Assembly: GCF_901538265.1 (NCBI RefSeq)
Contig: NZ_LR593886.1
Coordinates: 2,774,843-2,838,842, forward strand
Source of the DNA: Gemmata massiliana
GTDB lineage: Bacteria; Planctomycetota; Planctomycetia; Gemmatales; Gemmataceae
Length of the DNA: 64,000 nucleotides
Direction: 5' to 3'
Made by a program: the position numbers and the translations under genes. Below, in pieces: positions 17,191 through 27,220 of the stretch (within the stretch, counting starts at the first letter, position 1; every line of letters starts with the position of its first letter). The notes under the pieces are model-generated. The model worked only from the letters and a program-made list of their open reading frames with translations. It had not been told where the DNA came from and did not search any database.

Positions 17191-17631
17191 TCACTGCAAG
17201 TCGATGTCGTGCGTGTTGCTGCCCTTCTTGACTGCGAAACCCGGGAGCGCGCCGGGGAGCGAATACTTCTTCGGAATGGCCGCACCCTTGCTCGCCTCGG
17301 GCATACCCGGCATCGAGGCCGTGCGCCCAACCACTTTCACCGGTCCCGAGCCCGTGACGATGATTTTGGCGTCGCCGGGCGGGACTTCATTGACGGTGTA
17401 GGTGCCGTCGGCGCCGACGATGGAACTCGATTCCTTGCCGTCCGCGCCGATGAACTTGATGAGCGTGCCCGATGCGGGCGCCGCGCCTTTCACCGTGAGC
17501 TTGCCCGTTACCGTGCCCTTGTCGCCGGACGTCCCGCAGCCGGTCAGCGCGAGGGCAACACAAAGCAGGCCCGTCGTGGGCCGCCAACGGTTCGCGAGTG
17601 AACGCTTCGGCAGAGTTATGATGTGAGACAT
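17191..17631 (-). CDS. lipoprotein with carboxypeptidase-regulatory-like domain
   Basis: 146 aa; the start at ATG 17631 has AGGA 6 bases upstream. The signal peptide ends in the lipobox ALTGC. The mature part is a small beta-sandwich of the carboxypeptidase-regulatory / transthyretin-like type: VTGKLTVKGAAPASGTLIKF, then GADGTYTVNEVPPGDAKIIV. The pattern of one such lipoprotein directly downstream of a DUF1559 prepilin-type gene is common in Gemmataceae (known from the group; not tested here). It follows the DUF1559 gene by 90 bases and is probably co-transcribed. Confidence 0.8.
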   Translation of the reverse strand: MSHIITLPKRSLANRWRPTTGLLCVALALTGCGTSGDKGTVTGKLTVKGAAPASGTLIKFIGADGKESSSIVGADGTYTVNEVPPGDAKIIVTGSGPVKVVGRTASMPGMPEASKGAAIPKKYSLPGALPGFAVKKGSNTHDIDLQ

Positions 17632-17721
17632 GGGTTCCTGATGGGTGGGAGAAAACGGACCGGTTCGAGAAACGCCCGCCCCGGTCGGGGCGGGTGGAAG
17701 ATCATGCAATTGGCGCTCGGG

Positions 17722-18675
<954 letters not shown>

Positions 18676-19180
18676 GGAGAGACTCCCTCGGTTGAACCAA
18701 GTGGCAGAAGGAACGGACTCAATAACCCTGCGGCGCGCGACTCGCGCTGTTTGCGCAACGGACCCACTCGCGCCGCACGAACCGGCTCGAACACGTGATT
18801 CGGACACTAACGCGGCCCCGGAGGCTCTGGCCCCGGTTCCCGCGCCGGCGGTGTACCGCTACTGATTTGAAAACACCCGGGGGCCAAAAGTTCCGCGGGT
18901 CGCACACAATAATTCAAAAGATAAAACTATGAGTAGCCGTTCGGTTTAATCACACGTTCATTATTTGAATCGCCTCAGAATACACAGAGCGAACGTTTCG
19001 CTCGTGGCTGGATCTTTCGATCGTGCTGGGCGATGTGTGTCTGATCTGCACATAGGGGTGCATACTTTCAAAACGGTCCGTGCGCCGGGAAAAGACGCAA
19101 AATTCGGCTACACTTTTCGGGAACCGCGGCGGAATCCGACACGGGCGCCGCGCCGCAGCACTCGTTCTTCCGGGTGAAAC
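18676..19180. other. divergent intergenic region, regulatory only
   Basis: Lies between the minus-strand DUF1559 gene and the plus-strand DJ-1/PfpI gene. It contains an AT-rich stretch near 18905-18970 that could hold promoters. No gene, palindrome or RNA is recognised. Confidence 0.4.
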
Positions 19181-19747
19181 GTGAAAACTGTTCTCTTGCC
19201 AATCGGCGACGCGGCGGAGGTGCTGGACACCTACTACCCGCTGTTCCGGCTCCGCGAGGAGGGGTACGAGGTGCTCGTCGCCGGGCCGGAGAAGCGGGGC
19301 TACCACCTCGTGCTGCACGAGCGCCCCGACGGGTGGGACATCACGCAGGAGCGCCCCGGGTACACGCTCGCGGCCGAGGTCGCGTTCCGCGACGTGGACC
19401 CCGACGCGCTCGCGGGCATGGTCATTACCGGCGGGCGCGCCCCGGAATACCTCCGTTACGACTCGGATCTCATGCGCATCACGAAATCTTTGTTCGCGGC
19501 GAACAAGCCGGTCGCGAGCGTGTGCCACGGTATCGAGATCGTCGCCGCGGCCGACGTGATCCGCGGGCGCGAGGTGACGACGGCCGCGAAGTGCCGGTTC
19601 GATTGTGAATTTTCGGGCGGGATCTACGTGAACCGCGAGGTCGTAGTGAGCGGGAACCTCGTGACGTGCCGCACGTGGCACGACAACCCGGCCTGGATGC
19701 GAGAGTACCTGCGCCTGCTTCGTGCTGTCGTGCCACAAAGCGCGTGA
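19181..19747 (+). CDS. DJ-1/PfpI family protein
   Basis: 188 aa starting at GTG 19181. The fold is the class I glutamine-amidotransferase-like type: [13 protein letters not shown] at the N-terminus, [13 protein letters not shown] near residue 87, and the nucleophile elbow [13 protein letters not shown] with Cys near residue 112 followed by His. Members act as glyoxalases/deglycases, chaperones or proteases; which applies cannot be told here. It stands 115 bases upstream of acnA in the same direction and may share its transcript, but has no obvious metabolic link. Confidence 0.85.
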   Translation: MKTVLLPIGDAAEVLDTYYPLFRLREEGYEVLVAGPEKRGYHLVLHERPDGWDITQERPGYTLAAEVAFRDVDPDALAGMVITGGRAPEYLRYDSDLMRITKSLFAANKPVASVCHGIEIVAAADVIRGREVTTAAKCRFDCEFSGGIYVNREVVVSGNLVTCRTWHDNPAWMREYLRLLRAVVPQSA

Positions 19748-19862
19748 GCACCCGGGCGCGGGAAATCTGCCGGCGACTCGACACTCGGGCTACTTGAAGA
19801 CCCCTTCACAACTCCAACAATACCCGCATCAGCGCGAATCCTTCCTGTTTGCGGGTGCTCTC

Positions 19863-22628
19863 ATGCCAAATAGTTTCGGAAGCCTCTCGACCCTTTCCGT
19901 TGGTGGTAAGCCGTACACGATTCACCGACTCGCGGCCGTCGAAGCCGTTCACCCGCAGGCGAAGAAGCTCCCGTTTTCACTTAAGATCCTTCTGGAGAAC
20001 CTCTTGCGCAACGAGGGCGTGAGCCTCGCGGTGCGCAAAGCGGACATCGACGCCCTCGCGCTCTGGCAGCCGAAGGCCGAACCGAACGTGGAGATCGCGT
20101 TCACCCCGGCCCGCGTGCTCATGCAGGACTTCACCGGCGTGCCCTGCGTGGTGGACCTCGCGGCCATGCGCGACGCGATGAAGACGCTCGGCGGCGACCC
20201 GTCGAGGATCAACCCGCTCGTGCCCGTCGAACTGGTCATCGACCACTCGGTCCAGGTGGACGAGTACGGCACCGGGCGCGCCTTCACGGACAACGTGAAC
20301 CTGGAGTACGAGCGCAACCAGGAGCGGTACGTGTTCCTGCGCTGGGGGCAGAACGCCTTCCGCAACTTCCAGGTCGTTCCGCCGGGCACCGGGATCTGCC
20401 ACCAGGTGAACCTCGAGCACCTCGCGCGCAGCGTGTTCGTGGACCCGCACGGGGCCGCGTACCCGGACACGCTGGTCGGCACCGACAGTCACACCACGAT
20501 GATTAACGGGCTGGGCGTGTTGGGGTGGGGGGTCGGCGGGATCGAGGCCGAGGCCGCGATGCTCGGTCAGCCGGTCTCGATGCTCATTCCGCAGGTCATC
20601 GGGTTCAAGCTCTCGGGGCGCCTCGCGCCCGGCGCGACCGCGACCGACCTCGTGCTCACCGTTACGCAGATGCTCCGCAAGAAGGGCGTGGTCGGGAAGT
20701 TCGTCGAGTTCTTCGGCCCGGGGCTGGCGGACCTGCCGCTCGCGGACCGCGCGACGATCGCGAACATGGCCCCCGAGTACGGCGCGACGTGCGGGATCTT
20801 CCCGGTCGACGCCGAAACGCTCCGGTACATGACGCTCACGGGGCGCCCGGCCGAACTCGTGGCGCTGGTCGAAGCCTACTACAAGGAACAGGGGCTGTTC
20901 CACGACGCCAACACGCCCGAAGCGAGCTACACGGACACGCTCGAACTCGACCTCTCGACCGTGGAATCGAGCCTCGCCGGGCCGACCCGCCCGCAGGACC
21001 GGATCGCGCTCAAGAACATGAAGACCGCGTTCGCGGAGGCGCTCCCGAAGCTGAAGGCCGGCGTGAAGAAGCCGACCGCGGTCCCGCTGCCGGTCGCGGC
21101 CCCTTCATCCGCGTCCGGGCCGTTCGGGGTGAAGGAGGCGGCCCCCGCGCCCGAAGTGCCGGCCGGGTCGCTCCACGACGGCTCGGTGGTTATCGCCGCG
21201 ATCACGAGCTGCACGAACACGTCGAACCCGTCGGTCATGATGGCCGCGGGCGTGCTGGCGAAGAAGGCCGTCGCGAAGGGCTTGAGCACGCGGCCCTGGG
21301 TGAAGACGAGCCTCGCGCCCGGCTCGCAGGTCGTGACCGACTACCTGACCAACGCGGGCGTGCTGGGCGATCTGGAGAAGCTCCGCTTCAACGTCGTCGG
21401 GTACGGCTGCACGACGTGCATCGGGAACTCCGGGCCGCTGCCGGACGCGGTGTCGCGCGAGATCGCGGCCGAGGGGCTGGTGGTGTCCGCGGTGCTCTCC
21501 GGGAACCGGAACTTCGAGGGCCGCGTTCACCCCGAAGTGCGGGCGAACTACCTCGCGTCGCCGCCACTGGTCGTCGCTTACGCACTGGCCGGGCGCGCCG
21601 ACATCGATTGGGACACCGAGCCGGTGGGCACGGACCCGAGCGGGGACCCGGTTTTCTTGAAAGACATCTGGCCCACGCACGAAGAAGTGTCAGCGGCCGT
21701 TGGAAGCTCGATCAAGAAGGAGTCGTTCGAGCGCATCTACGGCGCGGTGTACGAGGGCGACTCGCGGTGGAAGGAGCTGCGCGTCCCCACGGGCGACCTG
21801 TACGAGTGGAGTGCGAGTTCCACGTACATCGCCAACCCGCCGTACTTCCGCGGGATGGGCGTGATGCCGCCGGCCATCGCCGAGATCACCGGGGCGCGGG
21901 TGCTGGCGCTGCTCGGTGACAGCATCACCACGGACCACATTTCGCCCGCGGGGAACATCAAGAAGGACTCGCCCGCGGGCAAGTACCTGCTGTCCCACGG
22001 GGTCGAGCAGAAGGACTTCAACCAGTACGGGGCGCGCCGCGGGCACCACGAGGTGATGATGCGCGGGACGTTCGCCAACGTCCGGCTGCGGAACCTGCTC
22101 GTGCCCGCGCGCGAGGACGGGTCGCGGGTGGAGGGCGGGTTCACCCGGCACCTGCCGGGCACCGAGGTCGTGAGCCTGTACGACGCGGCGATGGCGTACC
22201 AGAAGGACGGCGTGCCGCTGATCGTGGTCGGGGGCAAGGAGTACGGGTCCGGGTCGTCGCGCGACTGGGCCGCGAAGGGCACGAACCTGCTCGGCGTGAA
22301 GGCGGTGATCGCGGAGAGCTACGAGCGCATCCACCGCAGCAACCTCGTGGGCATGGGCGTGGTGCCGCTCCAGTTCAAGGCGGGCGAGTCGGCCGCGAGC
22401 CTCGGGCTGACCGGCGAAGAGGTGTTCAACATCGACGGCCTGATCGCGGGCCTCGATAAGAACTTCGACGGCCCGAGCCGCGACCTCACCGTGACCGCCA
22501 CCCGCCCCGACGGGACGACGGTCGCGTTCAAAGCGGTGTGCCGCATCGACACGCCGCAAGAGGTGCAGTACTACAAGAACGGTGGCATCCTGCCCTACGT
22601 CCTGCGGCAGTTGCTCCAGGCGAAGTAA
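19863..22628 (+). CDS. acnA: aconitate hydratase A
   Basis: Isomerises citrate and isocitrate in the TCA cycle; cytosolic 4Fe-4S enzyme. 921 aa from ATG 19863, close to the usual AcnA length of about 890. The cluster ligands are visible in [11 protein letters not shown] and [12 protein letters not shown]. Other signatures are [20 protein letters not shown] and the swivelling-domain motifs [13 protein letters not shown] and [16 protein letters not shown]. The insertion around residues 410-450 (Ala/Pro-rich) is slightly longer than typical. The gene is followed by a good hairpin terminator. Confidence 0.97.
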   Translation: MPNSFGSLSTLSVGGKPYTIHRLAAVEAVHPQAKKLPFSLKILLENLLRNEGVSLAVRKADIDALALWQPKAEPNVEIAFTPARVLMQDFTGVPCVVDLAAMRDAMKTLGGDPSRINPLVPVELVIDHSVQVDEYGTGRAFTDNVNLEYERNQERYVFLRWGQNAFRNFQVVPPGTGICHQVNLEHLARSVFVDPHGAAYPDTLVGTDSHTTMINGLGVLGWGVGGIEAEAAMLGQPVSMLIPQVIGFKLSGRLAPGATATDLVLTVTQMLRKKGVVGKFVEFFGPGLADLPLADRATIANMAPEYGATCGIFPVDAETLRYMTLTGRPAELVALVEAYYKEQGLFHDANTPEASYTDTLELDLSTVESSLAGPTRPQDRIALKNMKTAFAEALPKLKAGVKKPTAVPLPVAAPSSASGPFGVKEAAPAPEVPAGSLHDGSVVIAAITSCTNTSNPSVMMAAGVLAKKAVAKGLSTRPWVKTSLAPGSQVVTDYLTNAGVLGDLEKLRFNVVGYGCTTCIGNSGPLPDAVSREIAAEGLVVSAVLSGNRNFEGRVHPEVRANYLASPPLVVAYALAGRADIDWDTEPVGTDPSGDPVFLKDIWPTHEEVSAAVGSSIKKESFERIYGAVYEGDSRWKELRVPTGDLYEWSASSTYIANPPYFRGMGVMPPAIAEITGARVLALLGDSITTDHISPAGNIKKDSPAGKYLLSHGVEQKDFNQYGARRGHHEVMMRGTFANVRLRNLLVPAREDGSRVEGGFTRHLPGTEVVSLYDAAMAYQKDGVPLIVVGGKEYGSGSSRDWAAKGTNLLGVKAVIAESYERIHRSNLVGMGVVPLQFKAGESAASLGLTGEEVFNIDGLIAGLDKNFDGPSRDLTVTATRPDGTTVAFKAVCRIDTPQEVQYYKNGGILPYVLRQLLQAK

Positions 22629-22635
22629 ACTCACC

Positions 22636-22659
22636 GGCCCCGCTCAGAAGAGCGGGGCC
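22636..22659 (+). terminator. acnA terminator hairpin
   Basis: GGCCCCGCTC-AGAA-GAGCGGGGCC is a 10-bp perfect stem with a four-base loop, starting 7 bases after the acnA stop and followed by GCCGTTTCC. Confidence 0.75.
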
Positions 22660-22691
22660 GCCGTTTCCGGAACGCCCAACCGAGGCCCACG

Positions 22692-23372
22692 ATGTCACCG
22701 TCGCTCATTTTCGCTCAAGCCGGGGGCGGGGGACCGCCCGAGGCTTTTTTTGCCTTTCTGGTGATGTTCATCTGCGGCCTGGCAATTGTCATGCTGCTGC
22801 CCACCGTCTTCTTCCTGCTGACGCTTCAGCGGGCGCTCGCGCGGTGCCACCCACAGAACCGGACGATGGAGCCCGGGATGGTGTGGCTCGCTCTCATCCC
22901 GCTGTTCAACATCGTGTGGGAATTCATCATCGTTTTGAGGATGTCTGAGAGCCTCCGGAACGAATTCCGCGACCGGGGGTGGCACCGCCGGGGAGATGAT
23001 TACGGCCACGGGATCGGCATGGCCTTTTGCGGTCTGGCCGTGGCTTCCATCATCCCGTATTGCGGGAGCCTGTTCGGAATCGCGGCTTTCGTGTGTTGGA
23101 TTATCTACTGGGTCAAGATCGCGGGTTACAGCGGCCAGCTCCTGTCCCAATACGACGATTACGACGACCGGCGCGACGATTACGATCGTGCCCCCCGCGC
23201 CCGGGACCGCGATCACGATCGCGACGACTACGACGACCGAAGCGATAACCGCCGGAGCCGCGACGATCGCTTCGACGAAGACGACCGCCCGACCCGGCGC
23301 CGCGACGAGCACGACGATTACCACGACGACCGCGGCGACGACCGAAAACCGTGGGATCGCGACGGGCGGTAA
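22692..23372 (+). CDS. multi-pass membrane protein with Asp/Arg-rich tail
   Basis: 226 aa. At least three hydrophobic segments: FFAFLVMFICGLAIVMLLPTV, MVWLALIPLFNIVWEFIIVL and a pair around GMAFCGLAVASIIPYCGSLF / IAAFVCWIIYWV. The motif NRTMEPGMVWLALIPLFN followed by SLRNEFRDRG is shared with the next gene. The last 70 residues are an extreme DR/DD repeat tail (DDYDDRRDDYD ... RDGR), expected to be disordered and cytoplasmic. Start ATG 22692. Function unknown; the two genes are a tandem duplication separated by 39 bases. Confidence 0.75.
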   Translation: MSPSLIFAQAGGGGPPEAFFAFLVMFICGLAIVMLLPTVFFLLTLQRALARCHPQNRTMEPGMVWLALIPLFNIVWEFIIVLRMSESLRNEFRDRGWHRRGDDYGHGIGMAFCGLAVASIIPYCGSLFGIAAFVCWIIYWVKIAGYSGQLLSQYDDYDDRRDDYDRAPRARDRDHDRDDYDDRSDNRRSRDDRFDEDDRPTRRRDEHDDYHDDRGDDRKPWDRDGR

Positions 23373-23411
23373 ACGTCTTACTTGCACCTCGATTGTGCCG
23401 CGGAGGTGCGG

Positions 23412-23876
23412 ATGTACGGCCAGAACCAGTTTCTCGAAATGTTGGGCGCGCTGGGGTGCGCGGTCACCGCGTTCGTACTGTCGTTCACCCTCTCGCTCTC
23501 GTTCCTGTCGGCGATCGGGCGGGCGCTGCGCCGGGTGGCGCCGGAGAACCGGCGGATGGAACCGGCGCGGGTGTGGCTGAACCTGATCCCGGTCTTCAAC
23601 CTCGTGTGGGCCGCGGTCACGGTGGAGCGCGTGGCGGAGTCGCTGCGGAACGAGTTCCGCTCGCGGGGAATGGACGATCCCGACGAGGGCTACGGGCGCG
23701 GGTGCGGTCTGGCGACCGTTGCCTTCATCGTGCCGGGCGTGTGGTTCTACCCCGCGTTCGTGACGTTCCCGATCGCGTTCATTTGCGGCATCCTTTACTG
23801 GCGCCAGTTGAACCACTACGTCGAGCGCCTGAAACCCGGCGCCTACATCCCCCCGCCGATGGACGAGGGGTGGTGA
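23412..23876 (+). CDS. membrane protein, paralogue of the preceding gene
   Basis: 154 aa; ATG 23412 has GGAGG five bases upstream. It shares the block NRRMEPARVWLNLIPVFN ... ESLRNEFRSRGM with the upstream gene, and has the same sequence of hydrophobic segments, but lacks the Asp/Arg tail and ends in a short Pro-rich sequence (YIPPPMDEGW). It is tandem with its paralogue and convergent with the nuclease operon, whose last stop is only five bases away. Function unknown. Confidence 0.75.
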   Translation: MYGQNQFLEMLGALGCAVTAFVLSFTLSLSFLSAIGRALRRVAPENRRMEPARVWLNLIPVFNLVWAAVTVERVAESLRNEFRSRGMDDPDEGYGRGCGLATVAFIVPGVWFYPAFVTFPIAFICGILYWRQLNHYVERLKPGAYIPPPMDEGW

Positions 23877-23880
23877 CCGG

Positions 23881-24777
23881 TCACGGAACGCGGTCGGTGT
23901 GGGTCTTGAGCGGGCCGGCCACGTCGTCGTGTACGAACGGGAAGAACTTGTACCCGGTGCGCTGTTCGACCGTGCTGACGGGCACGACGTACTTCTTCCA
24001 GTCGCTATCTACCGTCTGGTCGTTCGGCATCCACACCGCGAAGACCGGCGTATCGGCGCTCGGGGCCGCGGTCTTGTTCGGAAGCACCATCACCACTTTC
24101 CAGACGCTCTCGGGCACCGTGATCGGGTGCGATTTCCCGATCGTGAAGTGCTTCACCTCGTCCTTACCAAATCCGCCCCGACCGTGCGGGCCGCACGCGA
24201 TATAAAGCTCGCTGTTCTTTTTCGCCAGGGAGCGGCAGTGTTCTTCCAACAGGCGCCAGCCCTTCTGGTTGTTGTTCGGCGCCTGGGGGATGATGTTCGT
24301 CATGTAGAACAGGATGTTGTTGTCTTCTTTTGAATTCGAGCGGTCCTTGGAGGCGCACATGTGCCCGCGGTCGAACCCGGATGCGGTGTAGTCCGAGGGC
24401 TTGACGTGGTAAAAGTCTTTCGGCAGGTCCGGGTCGGGCTCGAAACTCGTGTCGCGTTCGGCCGTGCCGATGTCGCTCGCGGTCAGGTTCCAGCACACCC
24501 AGTTCGGGTTCTTCGTCGCGTCGTTGTACGAGAGGACGTACTGCGGCCGATCGATCAGGTACGCTTCGCGGTTCGCCGGGTCGTGCTTGGCTTCGGCCGG
24601 CATCCCGAACCGCACGTTCCGGTTTTCGAGCGTCTGTTGATCGCCCTGCGGACCGGGCGGGTGCCCCTCCTGGCGCGAGCGCACCAGCGCAACGACACCG
24701 GCGATAACGAGAATCACGACGCCGGCTATGACGCGCTGCGTCGGCGTCAGTTCGTCCAGGAAACTCTTCGAGGCCAT
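23881..24777 (-). CDS. membrane-anchored DNA/RNA non-specific endonuclease
   Basis: NucA/EndoG-type beta-beta-alpha-metal nuclease, 298 aa. Residues 17-33 (VIAGVVILVIAGVVALV) form an N-terminal anchor rather than a cleavable signal. The active-site motif is SGFDRGHMCASKDRS (general-base His in DRGH), with the metal-binding Asn expected in FYMTNIIPQ and the conserved CGPHG strand further on. Family members hydrolyse single- and double-stranded DNA and RNA with Mg2+ or Mn2+. It is the last gene of a minus-strand operon, 19 bases after the inhibitor gene. It is similar along its length to the nuclease at 25189-26034, so the two are paralogues. Confidence 0.92.
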   Translation of the reverse strand: MASKSFLDELTPTQRVIAGVVILVIAGVVALVRSRQEGHPPGPQGDQQTLENRNVRFGMPAEAKHDPANREAYLIDRPQYVLSYNDATKNPNWVCWNLTASDIGTAERDTSFEPDPDLPKDFYHVKPSDYTASGFDRGHMCASKDRSNSKEDNNILFYMTNIIPQAPNNNQKGWRLLEEHCRSLAKKNSELYIACGPHGRGGFGKDEVKHFTIGKSHPITVPESVWKVVMVLPNKTAAPSADTPVFAVWMPNDQTVDSDWKKYVVPVSTVEQRTGYKFFPFVHDDVAGPLKTHTDRVP

Positions 24778-24796
24778 TCCTTAGCTCCGGAATCGG

Positions 24797-25171
24797 TCAC
24801 GTTTCAACGACTTGGGTCTTCACGCCGGCGTACTGTCCGTCGGTGGTGCGGCCGACGATGTAAAGGTCCATGTTCACTTCGCCCACTTTGAACACGGTCA
24901 CGCCGCTGAGGTGGTGCGCGAGCGTCGCGAACAGGTGGAGGAACTCCCCGCGGCTCTCGCTGGGGATCGTCCGCGTGAGGTCCGGGACCGTGAGCTGCTG
25001 GACGGGCGCGTCCTTTTCGACCTTCGCGTTCGCGCGCACCGCGGCCTCGTCCGGCGGGCCGTCGCCCCCGGGCCACGCGAACGCCTCCAACGGCGCGTCC
25101 GACTCGCTGGGGAACAGGAGCCCCTTCGCCGCCGCCTTGAGTTCCTTCAGAACCGGGGTCGTCTTCGCCAT
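24797..25171 (-). CDS. nuiA: nuclease A inhibitor-like protein
   Basis: 124 aa cytosolic protein (no signal peptide) from ATG 25171. It matches the cyanobacterial NuiA pattern: GLLFPSESDAPLEAFAWPGG at residues 15-34, where NuiA has GLLF-SES-P-E-F-W, and a C-terminal block FKVGEVNMDLYIVGRT ... AGVKTQVVET that ends exactly like NuiA (VVET). In Anabaena the C-terminal end of NuiA reaches the catalytic metal of NucA, so conservation of the terminus is meaningful. It lies between two NucA-type nuclease genes with gaps of 17 and 19 bases. It probably protects the cytoplasm from nuclease before export or insertion. Confidence 0.9.
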   Translation of the reverse strand: MAKTTPVLKELKAAAKGLLFPSESDAPLEAFAWPGGDGPPDEAAVRANAKVEKDAPVQQLTVPDLTRTIPSESRGEFLHLFATLAHHLSGVTVFKVGEVNMDLYIVGRTTDGQYAGVKTQVVET

Positions 25172-25188
25172 GTGTGTCGTCCCGTGCG

Positions 25189-26034
25189 CTACCTTTTGTG
25201 AACGGTGACCTTCACCGCGTCGGGCTTTTCCTTCAGCACTTCCGAGACCTCTTTGGGCACCAGCGGGAAGAATTTCAGCCCGGTTTTTTTCTCGACCTCG
25301 GCCACGGACACGCGGTAGTGCGGCCAGTCGTCGGTGACCGTGTCGTCGTTGGGCATCCACACCGCGATGACGCGCGTGTTCTTGGTCGGGTTGGTGCCCT
25401 TATCGAGCACGAGTGCCACTTTCCAAACGTGCGCGGGAACGGTAATAAACGGCGCGTTTTTACCGATGGTGAGCTTCTTCGTGCCGTCGTTGGCGACGCC
25501 CCCGATGCCGTGCGGACCGGCCGCAATGTATAGCTCCTTGCCGTCTGCCGCCAGTGTTCGGCAGTAGCTCTCGAACCGCTCCCAGCCCTTCTGGTTGCAC
25601 GCGGCCGATTGCGGAACCATGTTCGTCATGAGGAACACCGCGTCGTTGTTCTCCTCCGTGTCCGAGCGGTCCTTCGAGGGGACGAGGTGCCCGCGGTCGA
25701 ACCCGCTCCCGGTGTAGTTCGCGCTGGTGATGTGGGTGAAGCCCTTCGGCAACCCCTTGTCCGGCTCGAACGCGCCGCGGGCCGTGTGCCCGATGTCCTT
25801 CGCGGTCAGGTTCCAGCACGCCCAGTTCGCGGTCTTGTGCTTGTCGTTGTACGAGAGGACGTACTGCGGCCGGTCGATGAGGTACGCTTCCTTGTGGGCC
25901 GGGTCCGGTTTCGCTTCGCCGGGCATCCCGTACCGGACGTTGCGGTTCGCGGGCGGCTTCGGCGGGTCCGCGCTGACGGGCAGAACGGGTAGTGCGGCAA
26001 CCGCGAGCGCAAGAATCAGAAGGAGACGCTTCAT
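25189..26034 (-). CDS. secreted DNA/RNA non-specific endonuclease
   Basis: NucA-type nuclease, 281 aa, with a clear cleavable signal peptide (MKRLLLILALAVAALPVLPVSA). Catalytic segment SGFDRGHLVPSKDRS, then FLMTNMVPQ supplying the metal-binding Asn, and AAGPHGIGG. It shares long blocks with the downstream nuclease (EAYLIDRPQYVLSYND, NQKGW, VWMPND, KFFP). It starts 5 bases after the NHL gene and is followed 17 bases later by the inhibitor gene. A periplasmic or extracellular role in nucleic-acid scavenging or defence is inferred. Confidence 0.93.
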   Translation of the reverse strand: MKRLLLILALAVAALPVLPVSADPPKPPANRNVRYGMPGEAKPDPAHKEAYLIDRPQYVLSYNDKHKTANWACWNLTAKDIGHTARGAFEPDKGLPKGFTHITSANYTGSGFDRGHLVPSKDRSDTEENNDAVFLMTNMVPQSAACNQKGWERFESYCRTLAADGKELYIAAGPHGIGGVANDGTKKLTIGKNAPFITVPAHVWKVALVLDKGTNPTKNTRVIAVWMPNDDTVTDDWPHYRVSVAEVEKKTGLKFFPLVPKEVSEVLKEKPDAVKVTVHKR

Positions 26035-26039
26035 GGTGG

Positions 26040-27116
26040 TTACTCGCGAACGATTTTGAGTACGCGACCGTTACTCGCATCGGAAATGTAGATGTCGCCG
26101 GTTCGCGGGTGAACGGTGACCCCGTGCGGCTGATTGAACTCCGCCTTTAGCGGATCGCCCCCGCCGAGTCCCGTTCCCTTCTTCCCGGTACCGGCCACGA
26201 GCGAGAGTGTACCGTCTTTGGGGCTGTAACGCACGATCCGGTGGTTCTCGGTGTCCGCGATCAGCACCGAGCCGTCGCGGTCGATGCACAGGTGCTTCGG
26301 GCCGTTCATCGCGGCTTCGATCGCGTTGCCCACGCTTTGGCCGGCTTTCCCAGTGCCAGCGACGGTGCGAATCTTGCCGCGTGCGTCGACAACACGCAGT
26401 GCGTGCCCGCTGCGCTCCAGAATCCAGAGGTTGCTGTCCTTATCGACCGCGTGCGCCCGAGGATCGACGAGCGGCTGCTTCAGTGCGTCTTCGCCGTCTT
26501 TCGGAACGCCCTTTTCGCCGTTGCCCGCGATCGTCGTGACCACCTCGGATTTCATGTCGATCTTGCGAATCCGGCGGTTATCGAGATCGGTGATGTAGAG
26601 GTGCTTCTTGTCCGGATCGAACGCCGCGCAGAACACGCCACCGAACTTCGCTTTGGCTGCCGGTCCACCGTCGCCGGAAAAGCCTTTCTCGCCGGTGCCC
26701 GCGAACGCGCTGACTTTGTCGTTCGTGACGTCGTACCGGCGCACGCGATTGTTCCAGGTGTCGGCGAGGTACACGTGCCCGTTCGCACCGACCGCGAGCG
26801 AGTGCATGCCGTTGAAGGTCGCTTTTGCCCCGGGACTGCCGTCGCCGTCGCTTCCCTTTTTCCCCTCAGTACCGGCAAGGGTACTGAGCCGATCGTCCCG
26901 GAGTAGCCGGAGGCGCTCGCCCTTCGCCATTTCCACAACGTAGACCGTGCCCGACGGGGCGAAATCGACTCCGAACGGTTGAATCAGTTTCGCTTTCAGC
27001 GCTTCCGTGCCGTCCCCGCCCTCACCGCCGCCCGCAACGAGACTGATTTTGTCCGCCCACGCAGTCGATGCGCTTAAAAGTAATAAGCATGATGCGAGTG
27101 ACAGAACGCGGCGCAT
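26040..27116 (-). CDS. secreted NHL-repeat beta-propeller protein
   Basis: 358 aa with a signal peptide (MRRVLSLASCLLLLSASTAWA). About six NHL-type blades with recurring motifs IQPFGVDFAPSGTVYV, HSLAVGANGHVYLADT-NNRVRRYD, FDPDKKHLYITDLDNRRIRKID, HLCIDRDGSVLIADTENHRIVRY and HGVTVHPRTGDIYISDASNGRVLKI, separated by VAGTGKKG-type linkers. NHL propellers bind proteins, RNA or ligands. It is the first gene of the operon NHL - nuclease - NuiA - nuclease, five bases from the next start, so a functional link to the nucleases is likely but its nature is unknown. Confidence 0.88.
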   Translation of the reverse strand: MRRVLSLASCLLLLSASTAWADKISLVAGGGEGGDGTEALKAKLIQPFGVDFAPSGTVYVVEMAKGERLRLLRDDRLSTLAGTEGKKGSDGDGSPGAKATFNGMHSLAVGANGHVYLADTWNNRVRRYDVTNDKVSAFAGTGEKGFSGDGGPAAKAKFGGVFCAAFDPDKKHLYITDLDNRRIRKIDMKSEVVTTIAGNGEKGVPKDGEDALKQPLVDPRAHAVDKDSNLWILERSGHALRVVDARGKIRTVAGTGKAGQSVGNAIEAAMNGPKHLCIDRDGSVLIADTENHRIVRYSPKDGTLSLVAGTGKKGTGLGGGDPLKAEFNQPHGVTVHPRTGDIYISDASNGRVLKIVRE

Positions 27117-27220
27117 GGTTGGTATCCACGTGAGGGGTGTTGTGAGGGTACGCCGGTCGGGGTGTCGGAGTCAACGCGACCGCGGTATCTTTAGCCGCTA
27201 TGGACAACACGGAGGTTCTT

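Noticed and set aside
20525..21919. 464-codon frame overlapping acnA
   Set aside because: Same-strand shadow frame of a highly conserved gene, Arg/Gly-rich.
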